DNA from: Gemmataceae bacterium
Lineage (GTDB): Bacteria; Planctomycetota; Planctomycetia; Gemmatales; Gemmataceae
Assembly (NCBI GenBank): GCA_901538445.1
Contig: LR594584.1
Coordinates: 1,024,655-1,088,654 of the forward strand
Direction: 5' to 3'
DNA length: 64,000 nucleotides
Part shown: in pieces, positions 36,244 to 44,218 of the stretch
Numbering within the stretch: position 1 is the stretch's first letter
Layout of the letters: every line of letters starts with the position of its first letter
Program-made: the position numbers and the translations under genes
The notes under the pieces: generated by a model
Databases searched by the model: none
Told to the model about the DNA's origin: nothing
The model's input: only the letters and a program-made list of their open reading frames with translations

Positions 36244-37287
36244 ATGGAATCCTCTCTCCCGCCCACCCCGTTCGACGCCGTCGTTGACCCCGAACCGATC
36301 GAAGCCGCCGTGCGCAGCGGCCGTCCGGTCCCGAAGGCCGACGAGTTCGCCGCCCAGATCAAGGAGACCGCCGACAAGCTGCTCCGCGACGGGGCCGCCC
36401 GCGGCGACGTGAAGCTCGTCGCCACCGCGGTCCGCGAGCTGCGGTACTGCTTCAAGGTGTTCGCCGCGTACCGCGGCACCCGGAAGGCGGTCGTGTTCGG
36501 CTCGGCCCGAACGAAGGCCGACCACCCGGCCTACGCCGCCGCGGAGGTGTTCGGCCGGCGGATCGTCGAAGAGGGGTGGATGGCGATCACCGGGGCCGGC
36601 AGCGGGATCATGGAGGCCGGGCACAAGGGGGCCGGCCGCGACCGCAGCTTCGGGCTGAACATCCTGCTCCCGTTCGAGCAGTCGGCCAACCCGGTCGTCC
36701 ACGGCGACCCGAAGCTCGTCACGCTCCGGTACTTCTTCACCCGCAAGCTCATGTTCATCAAGGAGGCCGACGCCGTCGTCCTCTTCCCCGGCGGGTTCGG
36801 CACCCACGACGAGGCCTACGAGGCGCTCACCCTGGTGCAGACCGGCAAGTCGCACATCTTCCCGATCGTGATGGTGGACGAGCCGGGCGGGAGCTACTGG
36901 AAGATGTGGGAGCGGTTCGTCGAGGACGCGCTGGTGGCCCGCGGGTACATCTCCCCGCACGACCTGCGGCTGTTCCGCGTCACCGACTCGGTCGAAGAGG
37001 CGATCAAGGAGGTGACCGGCTTCTACCGGGTGTACCACAGCATGCGGTACGTCCGCGGGAGCCTCGTGCTGCGGCTCCGCTCGAAGCTCAGCGACCGCCT
37101 GCTGGAGCGCATCGGGTGGGGGTTCGGCGACATCCTCGCGGGCGGCAAGTTCGAGCAGGTCGGCGCACTGCCCGAGGAGGCGAACGAGCCGGAACTCGCC
37201 GACCTGCCACGACTCAAGTTCCGCTTCGACCGGCACGGCATCGGCCGCCTGCGGCAGCTCATCGACGCGATCAACGCCGAGGCGTAA
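36244..37287 (+). CDS. LOG-family protein (nucleoside-monophosphate phosphoribohydrolase-like)
   Basis: A 347-residue Rossmann-fold protein of the LOG/TIGR00730 family. The nucleotide-binding PGGFGT motif is at residues 182-187 ('FPGGFGTHDEAYEALTLVQTGK') and is preceded by 'ITGAGSGIMEAGHKGAG'. Members cleave N6-substituted or normal nucleoside monophosphates to base and ribose 5-phosphate. An N-terminal ~60-residue helical region and a C-terminal ~100-residue extension exceed the minimal LOG domain. I use ATG 36244: the TAGAAT box at 36195-36200 puts transcription start after the alternative ATG at 36199. Confidence 0.88.
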   Translation: MESSLPPTPFDAVVDPEPIEAAVRSGRPVPKADEFAAQIKETADKLLRDGAARGDVKLVATAVRELRYCFKVFAAYRGTRKAVVFGSARTKADHPAYAAAEVFGRRIVEEGWMAITGAGSGIMEAGHKGAGRDRSFGLNILLPFEQSANPVVHGDPKLVTLRYFFTRKLMFIKEADAVVLFPGGFGTHDEAYEALTLVQTGKSHIFPIVMVDEPGGSYWKMWERFVEDALVARGYISPHDLRLFRVTDSVEEAIKEVTGFYRVYHSMRYVRGSLVLRLRSKLSDRLLERIGWGFGDILAGGKFEQVGALPEEANEPELADLPRLKFRFDRHGIGRLRQLIDAINAEA

Positions 37288-37623
37288 CGGCGGACCGGTT
37301 CGCGCCGAGCCGCCGACTCACTCCGGCCGGTGGTTCCGAAGCAACCCGCCAAACTCATAAGGATCCCAGGAAACACCTGCGGGGAGCGCCCTTGGCGAGC
37401 CGCGACCGCCAGGGAGCGGGAGACGTTGCCCGCTCCCTGGCGGTCGCAGCTCGCCGGGCCGTTCTTTACTGAGATCCGTATCACACCGACGGTTCGACGC
37501 AGCATCACCCCGAGCCACACCGATCGCTGCAGTGCGGGATTCCCCGGCACGCGGCCCCAGACGCCGCACGGGCGACCAACGTGAGTTGGCCGCCCGTGCG
37601 TGTTGTTCAGGTTCCGTTCAGCG
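37288..37623. other. Convergent intergenic region with hairpins
   Basis: 336 nt between convergent genes. It contains a long hairpin at 37394-37455 and a second palindrome at 37565-37600 (CGCACGGGCG ... CGCCCGTGCG) close to the end of the minus-strand gene. No gene seen. Confidence 0.6.
37394..37455. repeat. Long GC palindrome
   Basis: Left arm GGCGAGCCGCGACCGCCAGG plus GAGCGGG, 8-nt loop AGACGTTG, then a nearly perfect complement. It is possibly a transcription terminator for nuoN and the LOG gene, or a REP-like element. Confidence 0.75.
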
Positions 37624-38124
37624 TCACGGGTTGCCGCGGTAGCGGACGGGTGACGCGGCGGTCAGGTTCTGGTCCCCGCCGTCGTTGGGGATCGGGCGGA
37701 GTTGCTCCTCGCCCTGGTAGTGCCAGTGGGCGACGGCCGCGTCGCCGAACCGCCAGGTGTAAGCCGCCGGGCGGCCGTTGATCTTCGTCGGGAAGTCCAC
37801 CTCGCCGGCGTCCTCGTCGATGAGGTTGACGCCGAGGCCGGCGAGTTCGCCCGCCGCGGTCTGGAGCACCTGCTCGACGACGGCGATCTCGTCGCGGACC
37901 TGGTAGCGCCGCTGCCGCTCCTGCCAGACGAGGTCGCGGCGGTGGCGGTCGAGCCGCTCCTGTTCGGGCGTGAGGCGGCTGAGGGTCTGGCGGGAATTTA
38001 TGATGTCCGACACGATGCTCTTCACGAGCGGGAGCATCTGCCGTGCGGTCGTGAGGTCCAGGGCCACGTCCTTCTTCTTCGGCTTCCCGGCCGGGTTCGT
38101 GGCGCGATTGGGCGTGTTGCTCAT
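37624..38124 (-). CDS. DUF2203-family protein
   Basis: A 166-residue protein. 'LTTARQMLPLVKSIVSDIIN' opens a helical hairpin, followed by 'RDEIAVVEQVLQTAAGELAGLGV' and the family hallmark 'LIDEDAGEVDFPTKINGRPAAYTWRFGD' and 'HWHYQGEE'. The family is widespread and uncharacterised; a small helical plus beta-hairpin domain is expected. No signal peptide. It is isolated, convergent with the LOG gene. Confidence 0.85.
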   Translation of the reverse strand: MSNTPNRATNPAGKPKKKDVALDLTTARQMLPLVKSIVSDIINSRQTLSRLTPEQERLDRHRRDLVWQERQRRYQVRDEIAVVEQVLQTAAGELAGLGVNLIDEDAGEVDFPTKINGRPAAYTWRFGDAAVAHWHYQGEEQLRPIPNDGGDQNLTAASPVRYRGNP

Positions 38125-38657
38125 CTCGGCTCCCGGTGTGTGGTGATGGGGTCGCCAGCACCCCTGTCGCTAACCCATTCTAGAAGCGCCTTCCGCGGGT
38201 GAATGTCGCGGGGGCACGGTTTTCTCGGATTGAGGGCCGCCCCGTGTCGGTTCATTCGGGTGCGGGTCGGACTTCGGACACCCGACACGCGGTTCAGGTT
38301 CGGCGGCTCCCCTCAACACCCTATTCGATACGGTCGACGCGGCATTCGATTCGTTCTTTTCGCACCCCGTACTACCCGCCGCCGCTCAAGAAAAGAAGGT
38401 CAGTCGTCGGCGAAGTTGCGCGTGAACTTGAGCGGTTTGCCGGAATACTCGACAGGGGCGAGCCCTGCGGGTGCGGGGGGTCGTTCGGTTGCCCCCGCGT
38501 TAAGTATTATCGAAGCGAACCACGTGCCTTTCACCGCAAAGAGCGCGAGTTACCCATCGGTGGTGCCGATGGGTCGCGGGCGGACCGATCCCGTGCGCCT
38601 GTGGCCGCCGCCCCAGCCGCGGCGAGAATAGCAGGACCGCTCCCTCGAGGTGACCGC
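38125..38657. other. Intergenic region with a possible gene remnant
   Basis: 533 nt between divergent genes. Most shows no coding signal; codon use is mixed and AT-richer around 38310-38400. The only protein-like piece is the short minus-strand frame at 38400-38534, reported separately. Confidence 0.5.
38400..38534 (-). pseudogene. Possible C-terminal gene remnant or 44-aa small gene
   Basis: A minus-strand frame reads 'VKGTWFASIILNAGATERPP', then 'APAGLAPVEYSGKPLKFTRN' and ends FADD-stop. It looks like the C-terminus of a real protein rather than random translation. It begins at a GTG (38534) and a stop codon lies six codons further upstream, so no longer protein exists here. I do not recognise the family. 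It may be a decayed gene end or an expressed small protein. Confidence 0.3.
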
Positions 38658-39686
38658 ATGCCGCACCCGCCCCTGACCCCGGCCGAACTCCGTGCCGCGG
38701 TGGACAAGCTCCCCCGTGCCCGGCTCGCGCACCTGCCCACGCCGCTCGAAGAGGCCCCGCGGTTCGCCGCGAAGATCGGCGGCGGGGTGCGCGTGTTCGT
38801 GAAGCGCGACGACTGCACGGGCCTCCTCCTCGGCGGAAACAAGGCGCGGCACAACGAGTTCCTGCTCGGCGACGCGGTCGATCAGGGGTGCGATGTGGTG
38901 GTGTGGGGGGCCGGGGTGCAGTCGAACAACTGCCGCCAGACGGCCGCCGGGTGCGCCAAGCTCGGCCTGGAGTGCCGGCTGTACCTGAGCCGCGCCCACC
39001 ACCGCACGGAGCCGCAGGGGAACCTGCTGCTCGACTACCTCGTCGGGGCGCACGTCGAGTTCACCGACGCCGCGATCGGCCCCGAACTCAACGCGCTGCT
39101 CGCGTCAAAAGCCGACGACTTCCGCCGCGCCGGCCGCCGCCCGTACTTCTGGCACCCGCCGCGGGTGGTCCCGCTGTCGTCCGTGAGCTATGCTTTGTGC
39201 GTCGCGGAGATCGCCGAGCAGCTCGCGGCGCGGGGCGTGACGCCCGACGCGCTGTACGTTTCGTCCGCCGGGGCGACCGGGGCCGGCGTCGCGCTCGGCA
39301 AGGCGCTCCTCGGCTGGAACTGCGCCGCCCGCCTCATCTGCCCGATGCACTGGCCGTGGCACATCCCGACGCGGATGGCCGAGGACGCGAACGCCGCCGC
39401 CGAGCGGCTCGGCCTCCCGCACCGCCTGACGGCCGCCGACATCGACGCCGACGAGTCGCACGTCGCCCCCGGGTACGGGCACCCCTCCCCCGGCGGCCGC
39501 GAGGCGCTGAAGCTGCTCGCGACGACGGAAGCGATCCTGCTCGACCACGTTTACACCGCGAAGGCGCTGGCCGCACTCGTAGCGGACGTGCGAGCCGGGA
39601 AGTATCGCCCCGGGAGCGCGCTGGTGTTCATTCACACCGGCGGCGTCCCCGCGGTCTTCGCCGAACCGAACGCGGTGCTGGAGTGA
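38658..39686 (+). CDS. PLP-dependent D-cysteine desulfhydrase / ACC deaminase-like enzyme
   Basis: A 342-residue fold-type II PLP enzyme. The cofactor Lys62 lies in 'LLLGGNKARHNEFLLGDAV'. 'VVWGAGVQSNNCRQTAAGCAKLG' holds the conserved Ser-Asn-His/Cys loop, and the phosphate-binding 'SSAGATGAGVALG' and C-terminal 'FIHTGGVPAVF' match the family. D-cysteine desulfhydrase releases pyruvate, H2S and ammonia; 1-aminocyclopropane-1-carboxylate deaminase is the alternative and sequence alone does not decide. ATG 38658 follows CGAGGTGA. The stop codon TGA begins an ATCCACAG-type element. Confidence 0.88.
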   Translation: MPHPPLTPAELRAAVDKLPRARLAHLPTPLEEAPRFAAKIGGGVRVFVKRDDCTGLLLGGNKARHNEFLLGDAVDQGCDVVVWGAGVQSNNCRQTAAGCAKLGLECRLYLSRAHHRTEPQGNLLLDYLVGAHVEFTDAAIGPELNALLASKADDFRRAGRRPYFWHPPRVVPLSSVSYALCVAEIAEQLAARGVTPDALYVSSAGATGAGVALGKALLGWNCAARLICPMHWPWHIPTRMAEDANAAAERLGLPHRLTAADIDADESHVAPGYGHPSPGGREALKLLATTEAILLDHVYTAKALAALVADVRAGKYRPGSALVFIHTGGVPAVFAEPNAVLE

Positions 39687-39710
39687 TCCACAGAAGCCGA
39701 GAAGAGGTTG

Positions 39711-39844
39711 ATCCACAGATTACGCAGAGGACACAGATTTCAAGACAGAGGACAGAGGCATCACCACGGGTTGGAATTCGACCTCGATCTTCTGCCCTGG
39801 TTTCCTGTCTTCAAATCTGTGTCTTCTGCGTAATCTGCGGATAA
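39711..39844. repeat. ATCCACAGATTACGC-type palindrome, copy 4
   Basis: 38-bp arms: the left begins ATCCACAGATTACGCAGAGG and the right complement ends TCTGCGTAATCTGCGGAT, with three mismatches. A short partial copy (TGATCCACAGAAG) precedes it at the upstream stop codon. It ends about 40 nt before the next ATG. Confidence 0.92.
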
Positions 39845-39884
39845 ATCTCTTCGTCTTCGAATCCGCTTCCGCGGAGCCGACCCG

Positions 39885-42170
39885 ATGCCGCGTCTCGCAC
39901 TTCTGCTCGTCGCGCTCGTTCTCGCAACGCCGGTCGGCGGGCAGGAGAAGTACGCCGACCCGGAGATCACCCCCGCCGATCGCGAGCACTGGGCGTTCAA
40001 GCCCGTGGTGCGGTCGAAGGTGCCCGGGGCGGGGAACCCCGTCGATGCGTTCGTTCGCGCGAAGCTCGCCGCGGCCGGGCTGAAGCCGTCGCCCGAGGCC
40101 GACCGCGTCACGCTGATCCGCCGCGTCACCCTCGACCTCACCGGCCTGCCGCCCACGCCGGCGGAGGTCGATGCGTTCGTCGCGGATGCGGCACCCGACG
40201 CCTACGAGAAGGTCGTGGATCGGCTGCTCGCGAGCCCGCACTTCGGCGAGCGGCAGGCGCAGCACTGGCTCGACGTGGTGCGGTTCGCCGAGTCGAACGG
40301 GTACGAGGTCGATGGCGACCGGCCGCACGCCTGGCGGTACCGCGATTACGTCGTGAAGGCGTTCAACAACGACACGCCCTACGACCGCTTCCTGACCGAA
40401 CAACTCGCCGGCGACGAACTCTGGAAGGCCGAGACCGCTCGCACGAAGGACGCGCCGGGGTGGGCGTTGCTCGCACCGTTCCGGCGGCCAAGCGCGGGGA
40501 TCGACGCGCTCGTCGCGACCGGGATGCACCGGTGCGGCCCGGTCCACATGGTCGCCGGGAACCTCGACGCGGAGGTGCTGCGGCAGGAGCGGCTCACGGA
40601 GATGGTCAACGGCGTCGGGTCCGCGTTCCTCGGCCTCACGGTCGGGTGCGCCCGGTGCCACGACCACAAGTTCGACCCGTTCTCGGCCGGCGACTACTAC
40701 CGCATGCAGGCGTTCTTCACGCCCACCGCGTACCTCGACTTCGAGTTCGCCTCGCCGGCCGAACAGGCCCAGCGGAGGAAAGACGCCGACGCGATCGCCG
40801 CACAGATCTCACCGCTCAAGGCGAAGGTGGCGGCGCTCGACGCACCGTACCGCGAGCGGATCGCAAAGGCCAAGCGCGAGAAGCTGGAGCCGAAGTTCCG
40901 CGACGCGCTCGACACGCCGGCCGACAAGCGGACCGTCGAGCAAAAGACGCTCGCGTCGCAGGCCAACACACTCCTGAAGGTGACGTGGGACGAAGTCGTG
41001 GCGGCGCTGTCGCCGGCCGACCGCGAGGCCCGCACGAAGCTCCGCGAGCAGATCCACGCACTGGAGGCACAGATGCCACCGCCGAGCGCCGCGGCGTGGG
41101 CGATCGCGTCGAACGGCACGCCGGCGCAGGCGCACGTCCTGAAGCGCGGCGAGGTGTCGCGCAGGCTGCTGGCGGTCGGGCCGGGGTTCCCGCGGGTGCT
41201 GGTGACCGGCGAGAACGCGCCCAAAACGCGGCTCGACTTCGGGAAGTGGCTCACGCGGCCCGACCACCCGCTCACCGCCCGCGTCATGGCGAACCGGGTG
41301 TGGCAGTCGCACTTCGGCCGCGGGATCGCGGCGACGCCGAACGACTTCGGCCTCCGCGGCGACAAGCCGACGCACCCCGAACTCCTCGACTGGCTCGCGT
41401 GCGAACTGGTGGATCACAAGTGGTCACTGAAGCACCTGCACCGCCTGATCGTGACCTCGGCGACGTACCGCCAGTCCTCCAGCACAACTCACGGAGCGAA
41501 GCTCGACGGCGAGAACAAGCTGCTCTGGAAGATGTCGCGGCGGCGACTCGAAGCGGAGGCGGTGCGCGACGGGGTGCTGGCCGCGGCCGGCACACTGAAC
41601 CGGCAGGTCGGCGGGCCGTCGGTGCGGGTGCCGCTGGAGCCCGAGGTGTACGACCTGATCTTCACAGAGGGCGAGCCCGACGGGCTCTGGCCCGTGACGC
41701 CCGACGCCGCACAGCACACGCGGCGGTCGCTGTACCTGTTCAACAAGCGGAACGTGCGGCTGCCGCTGCTCGAGTCCCTCGACCAGCCCGACACGCTGAA
41801 CAGTTGCGCGTTCCGGCCGGTCAGCACGTTCGCCCCGCAGGCGCTGATCCTGATGAACGGCCCGTTTGTGCAGGAGCAAGGTCGGGCGCTCGCCGTGTCG
41901 CTCGCGAAGGAATACGCCGACGCCGCGAAGCAACTCGACGCGCTCTACCGCCGCACCGTGGGCCGCGCACCTCGGGCCGAGGAGGTGAAGCTCGCGACGG
42001 AGTTCCTCGACGTGCAGGCCGTAACGATCCGTGGCCGCCTGAAGGAAGGGCAGCCGATCGGCCTCGACCCGAAGTCGCTGCCGCCGGGCACCGACGCCGC
42101 CCGCGTGCGGGCGCTCGCCGACCTGTGCGTGGTGATGTTCAACACGCACGAGTTCGTGTACCGGCCGTAG
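39885..42170 (+). CDS. Secreted DUF1549/DUF1553 (planctomycete cytochrome-associated) protein
   Basis: A 761-residue protein with a signal peptide ('MPRLALLLVALVLATPVGG'). DUF1549 (about residues 48-260): 'DAFVRAKLAAAGLKPSPEAD', 'TGLPPTPAEVDAFVAD', 'DVVRFAESNGYEVDGDRPHAWRYRDYV', ending with a heme-type CARCH (Cys255-x2-Cys258-His259). DUF1553 (about 445-735): 'VMANRVWQSHFGRGIAATPNDFG', 'LHRLIVTSATYRQSS' and 'RSLYLFNKRNVRLPLLESLDQPD'. The extra N-terminal cytochrome domain of many relatives is missing, and no DUF1501 partner gene follows. Function is unknown; it acts outside the cytoplasm. Confidence 0.92.
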   Translation: MPRLALLLVALVLATPVGGQEKYADPEITPADREHWAFKPVVRSKVPGAGNPVDAFVRAKLAAAGLKPSPEADRVTLIRRVTLDLTGLPPTPAEVDAFVADAAPDAYEKVVDRLLASPHFGERQAQHWLDVVRFAESNGYEVDGDRPHAWRYRDYVVKAFNNDTPYDRFLTEQLAGDELWKAETARTKDAPGWALLAPFRRPSAGIDALVATGMHRCGPVHMVAGNLDAEVLRQERLTEMVNGVGSAFLGLTVGCARCHDHKFDPFSAGDYYRMQAFFTPTAYLDFEFASPAEQAQRRKDADAIAAQISPLKAKVAALDAPYRERIAKAKREKLEPKFRDALDTPADKRTVEQKTLASQANTLLKVTWDEVVAALSPADREARTKLREQIHALEAQMPPPSAAAWAIASNGTPAQAHVLKRGEVSRRLLAVGPGFPRVLVTGENAPKTRLDFGKWLTRPDHPLTARVMANRVWQSHFGRGIAATPNDFGLRGDKPTHPELLDWLACELVDHKWSLKHLHRLIVTSATYRQSSSTTHGAKLDGENKLLWKMSRRRLEAEAVRDGVLAAAGTLNRQVGGPSVRVPLEPEVYDLIFTEGEPDGLWPVTPDAAQHTRRSLYLFNKRNVRLPLLESLDQPDTLNSCAFRPVSTFAPQALILMNGPFVQEQGRALAVSLAKEYADAAKQLDALYRRTVGRAPRAEEVKLATEFLDVQAVTIRGRLKEGQPIGLDPKSLPPGTDAARVRALADLCVVMFNTHEFVYRP

Positions 42171-42194
42171 GCGTGAGTGGTTTGGAGCCGCGGA

Positions 42195-42345
42195 TGCGGC
42201 GACCGCGTGTAGCCAGGGGTGCGGCGAGCGCAGCGAGCAAACCCCTGGTCCGGGGCGATCTGCGAAGGCCGCCAGGGGTTTGCCCGCACAGCGGGCCGCA
42301 CCCCTGGCTACACGCGGTCGCCCCGGAGGGGCTACAACTCCCCCA
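42195..42345. repeat. Long palindromic element at a convergent gene boundary
   Basis: Outer arms GCGACCGCGTGTAGCCAGGG and following (42199-42225) match the complement at 42295-42321. An inner pair (AAACCCCTGG with CCAGGGGTTT) lies within. It fills the gap between the DUF1549 gene and the YcjX-like gene. Confidence 0.85.
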
Positions 42346-42349
42346 CCAC

Positions 42350-43723
42350 TCACTCAATCACAAACGTCGCCAGCCGGTCCACGTTCACCTGGTCGGGGGG
42401 GTAGTCCTTGCGGGCCGGCATTCGCGGGTACACCTCGGGGAACGAGTACGCCCCGGGGGCCCACGCCATCGGCCAGTCGTCGGGAAGTTCGCTCACCGTG
42501 AACCGCTGCTCCGCCCCGGGCGCGATCTTCCGGCCGTCGGCCCCGCGCAGCGGCGTGCCCACCAGCACCCGGCCGCCGGCTTCGAGCGGCATCGCCCGCG
42601 TCGAGACCACCGACGACAGGTTGAAGAAGTCGTACTTCAGCCCGTCGCGGTCGGCCGCGTACCGCTCGGCCATGCGGCGCAACAGCATCAGCATGCGGTC
42701 GCGGTCGGCGGGGTGGACGAGGTCCATCTTCGGTGCGGCGAACGCGACCCGCGTGATCCACCCCGGCCGCCACTGGTGGGGTAGCAGCACCTTGCTCAGC
42801 CCCCGCAGCACCGGGCCGAACACCGCGTTCTCGCCGGGCGACAGCACGTCGAACAGGTCGCGGACGATCTGCCGCGTGTCGTCGTACATCCCGACGCCGC
42901 CGGCCAGCAGCATCGTCACGTCCACCAGCACCACGAGTGCGGTACACGACCGGAACGCCACCACCGTCGGCTCGACCACGCGCTCGACGTACCGGTCGTA
43001 GCGGAACGCGAACGAGTCGAACAGTTCGGTGCCGGGCATTCTCAAGTCGGCCGGGAGGGGGCAGAACTGGTTCTCGGCGTCGGCCCCGCTGAACCGCGTC
43101 GCGGCCAGCACCTCGGGCGTGTCGGGCCGGGCCGCGCTCCCGTGGACGTCGAGCAGGAACGTGGAGGGCGAGACGAGCGGCTTGAAGTTGAGGATCAGGT
43201 TCGCGAGCGACAGCTTGTAGGTGTGGAGCAAGTCGGCGGCGGTCGCGCCGGGCCTCTTGATCGCGTCGAGGAACGGCGTCGTGCAGGTGCGGTAGCCCGT
43301 GTCGTTGACGAACAGCGCCAGCACCTTCTCGGACCACGCGGTGAAGTCGCGGCCGACCATCCCGGCGTCGGCGATCCGCTCGCCGGGGAGGTCGTACAGC
43401 TTCAGCAGCGTGTCGCTGAACGTCCAGTCGGACCGCTCGAACCGGCAGGCGAACTGCGACCGGTCAGTCGTCTTCGACGGCCACTTGCCGGCGTTCACCA
43501 GCGCGTCGCGGTGGCCGGTGTAGTTGAACGCGGCCCAGCCGGGGTCGGGCGGGAGCACGCAGAACTTACGGACGCGGGTGTCCTTCGACCCGAGCGGGAA
43601 CCGGTCCGGGTCGTGGTCCTGCAGGTGGTTGATGAGCGACGAGAGGAGCACGGTCTTGCCGCTGTTGTACAGGCCGACCACGCCGACCTTGCACTCCGTC
43701 GTCTTCAGTCGCAAAAAGCTCAT
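42350..43723 (-). CDS. YcjX-like P-loop NTPase (DUF463 family)
   Basis: A 457-residue nucleotide-binding protein resembling stress-associated YcjX proteins. Walker A GLYNSGKT is at residues 17-24. 'LLKLYDLPGERIADAGM' supplies a G3-like DxPG, 'ALFVNDTG' follows, and 'VVLVDVTMLLAGGVGMYDD' , 'RVAFAAPKMDLVHPADRD' lie in the second half (KMD as a base-recognition candidate). No membrane segment. Start ATG 43723; the divergent VOC gene starts 33 nt away, so the promoters must overlap. Cellular role is unknown. Confidence 0.83.
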   Translation of the reverse strand: MSFLRLKTTECKVGVVGLYNSGKTVLLSSLINHLQDHDPDRFPLGSKDTRVRKFCVLPPDPGWAAFNYTGHRDALVNAGKWPSKTTDRSQFACRFERSDWTFSDTLLKLYDLPGERIADAGMVGRDFTAWSEKVLALFVNDTGYRTCTTPFLDAIKRPGATAADLLHTYKLSLANLILNFKPLVSPSTFLLDVHGSAARPDTPEVLAATRFSGADAENQFCPLPADLRMPGTELFDSFAFRYDRYVERVVEPTVVAFRSCTALVVLVDVTMLLAGGVGMYDDTRQIVRDLFDVLSPGENAVFGPVLRGLSKVLLPHQWRPGWITRVAFAAPKMDLVHPADRDRMLMLLRRMAERYAADRDGLKYDFFNLSSVVSTRAMPLEAGGRVLVGTPLRGADGRKIAPGAEQRFTVSELPDDWPMAWAPGAYSFPEVYPRMPARKDYPPDQVNVDRLATFVIE

Positions 43724-43756
43724 GACGTCCCGCCGCGGTTGCGTGGAGCCTCCCCG

Positions 43757-44218
43757 ATGACTGGTATTCGTTGTACGGCCCTCGATCATTGTTCCGTTCT
43801 GATCACCGACGTGGAAAAAGCCCGCCGGTTCTACCGGACCGTGCTGGGGCTGCCGGAGATTCCGAAGCCGAAGACGTTCGACTTCGTCGCGCTGTGGTTC
43901 GACCTCGGGGCCGGGCAGACGCTCCACCTGCTCCAGAAGCCGCAGCCGGACACCCGCAGCCCGCGGCACTTCGCGCTGCGCGTCGCCGACGTGAACGCCG
44001 CCCGCGCCCACTGCCGCTCGCTCGGCATCGAGATTCAGGAGACCGGCCCGATCCCGCACTGCGACCGGTTCTTCGTCCACGACCCGGACGGCAACCGCAT
44101 CGAACTCATCCAGTGGATCGAGCCGTACGACCCGGCCGCCAGTGGGGCCGCGCCGCTCGCGGCGGCCAACCCCTACAACATCGGATGCCCAAGCCGTCGC
44201 ACGAGGAGTTCGCCATGA
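43757..44218 (+). CDS. VOC-family (glyoxalase/bleomycin-resistance fold) protein
   Basis: A 153-residue vicinal-oxygen-chelate domain of two beta-alpha-beta-beta-beta units: 'TALDHCSVLITDVEKARRFY', 'LGLPEIPKPKTFDFVALWFDLG', then 'HFALRVADVNAARAHCRSLG' and 'RFFVHDPDGNRIELIQWIEP'. Possible metal ligands are the N-terminal His and the Glu of 'RIELIQ'. Members include glyoxalases, dioxygenases and antibiotic-binding proteins; the substrate is undetermined. It overlaps the next gene (ATGA) and is probably co-transcribed with it. Confidence 0.88.
   Translation: MTGIRCTALDHCSVLITDVEKARRFYRTVLGLPEIPKPKTFDFVALWFDLGAGQTLHLLQKPQPDTRSPRHFALRVADVNAARAHCRSLGIEIQETGPIPHCDRFFVHDPDGNRIELIQWIEPYDPAASGAAPLAAANPYNIGCPSRRTRSSP

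Noticed and set aside
34204-37236. 1010-codon minus-strand open frame opposite nuoN and the LOG gene
   Set aside because: Low-complexity antisense translation crossing two clear genes; no domain signature.
38199-38657. N-terminal extension of the PLP-enzyme gene upstream of 38658
   Set aside because: The in-frame sequence upstream is non-conserved intergenic DNA, and a ribosome site lies directly before ATG 38658.
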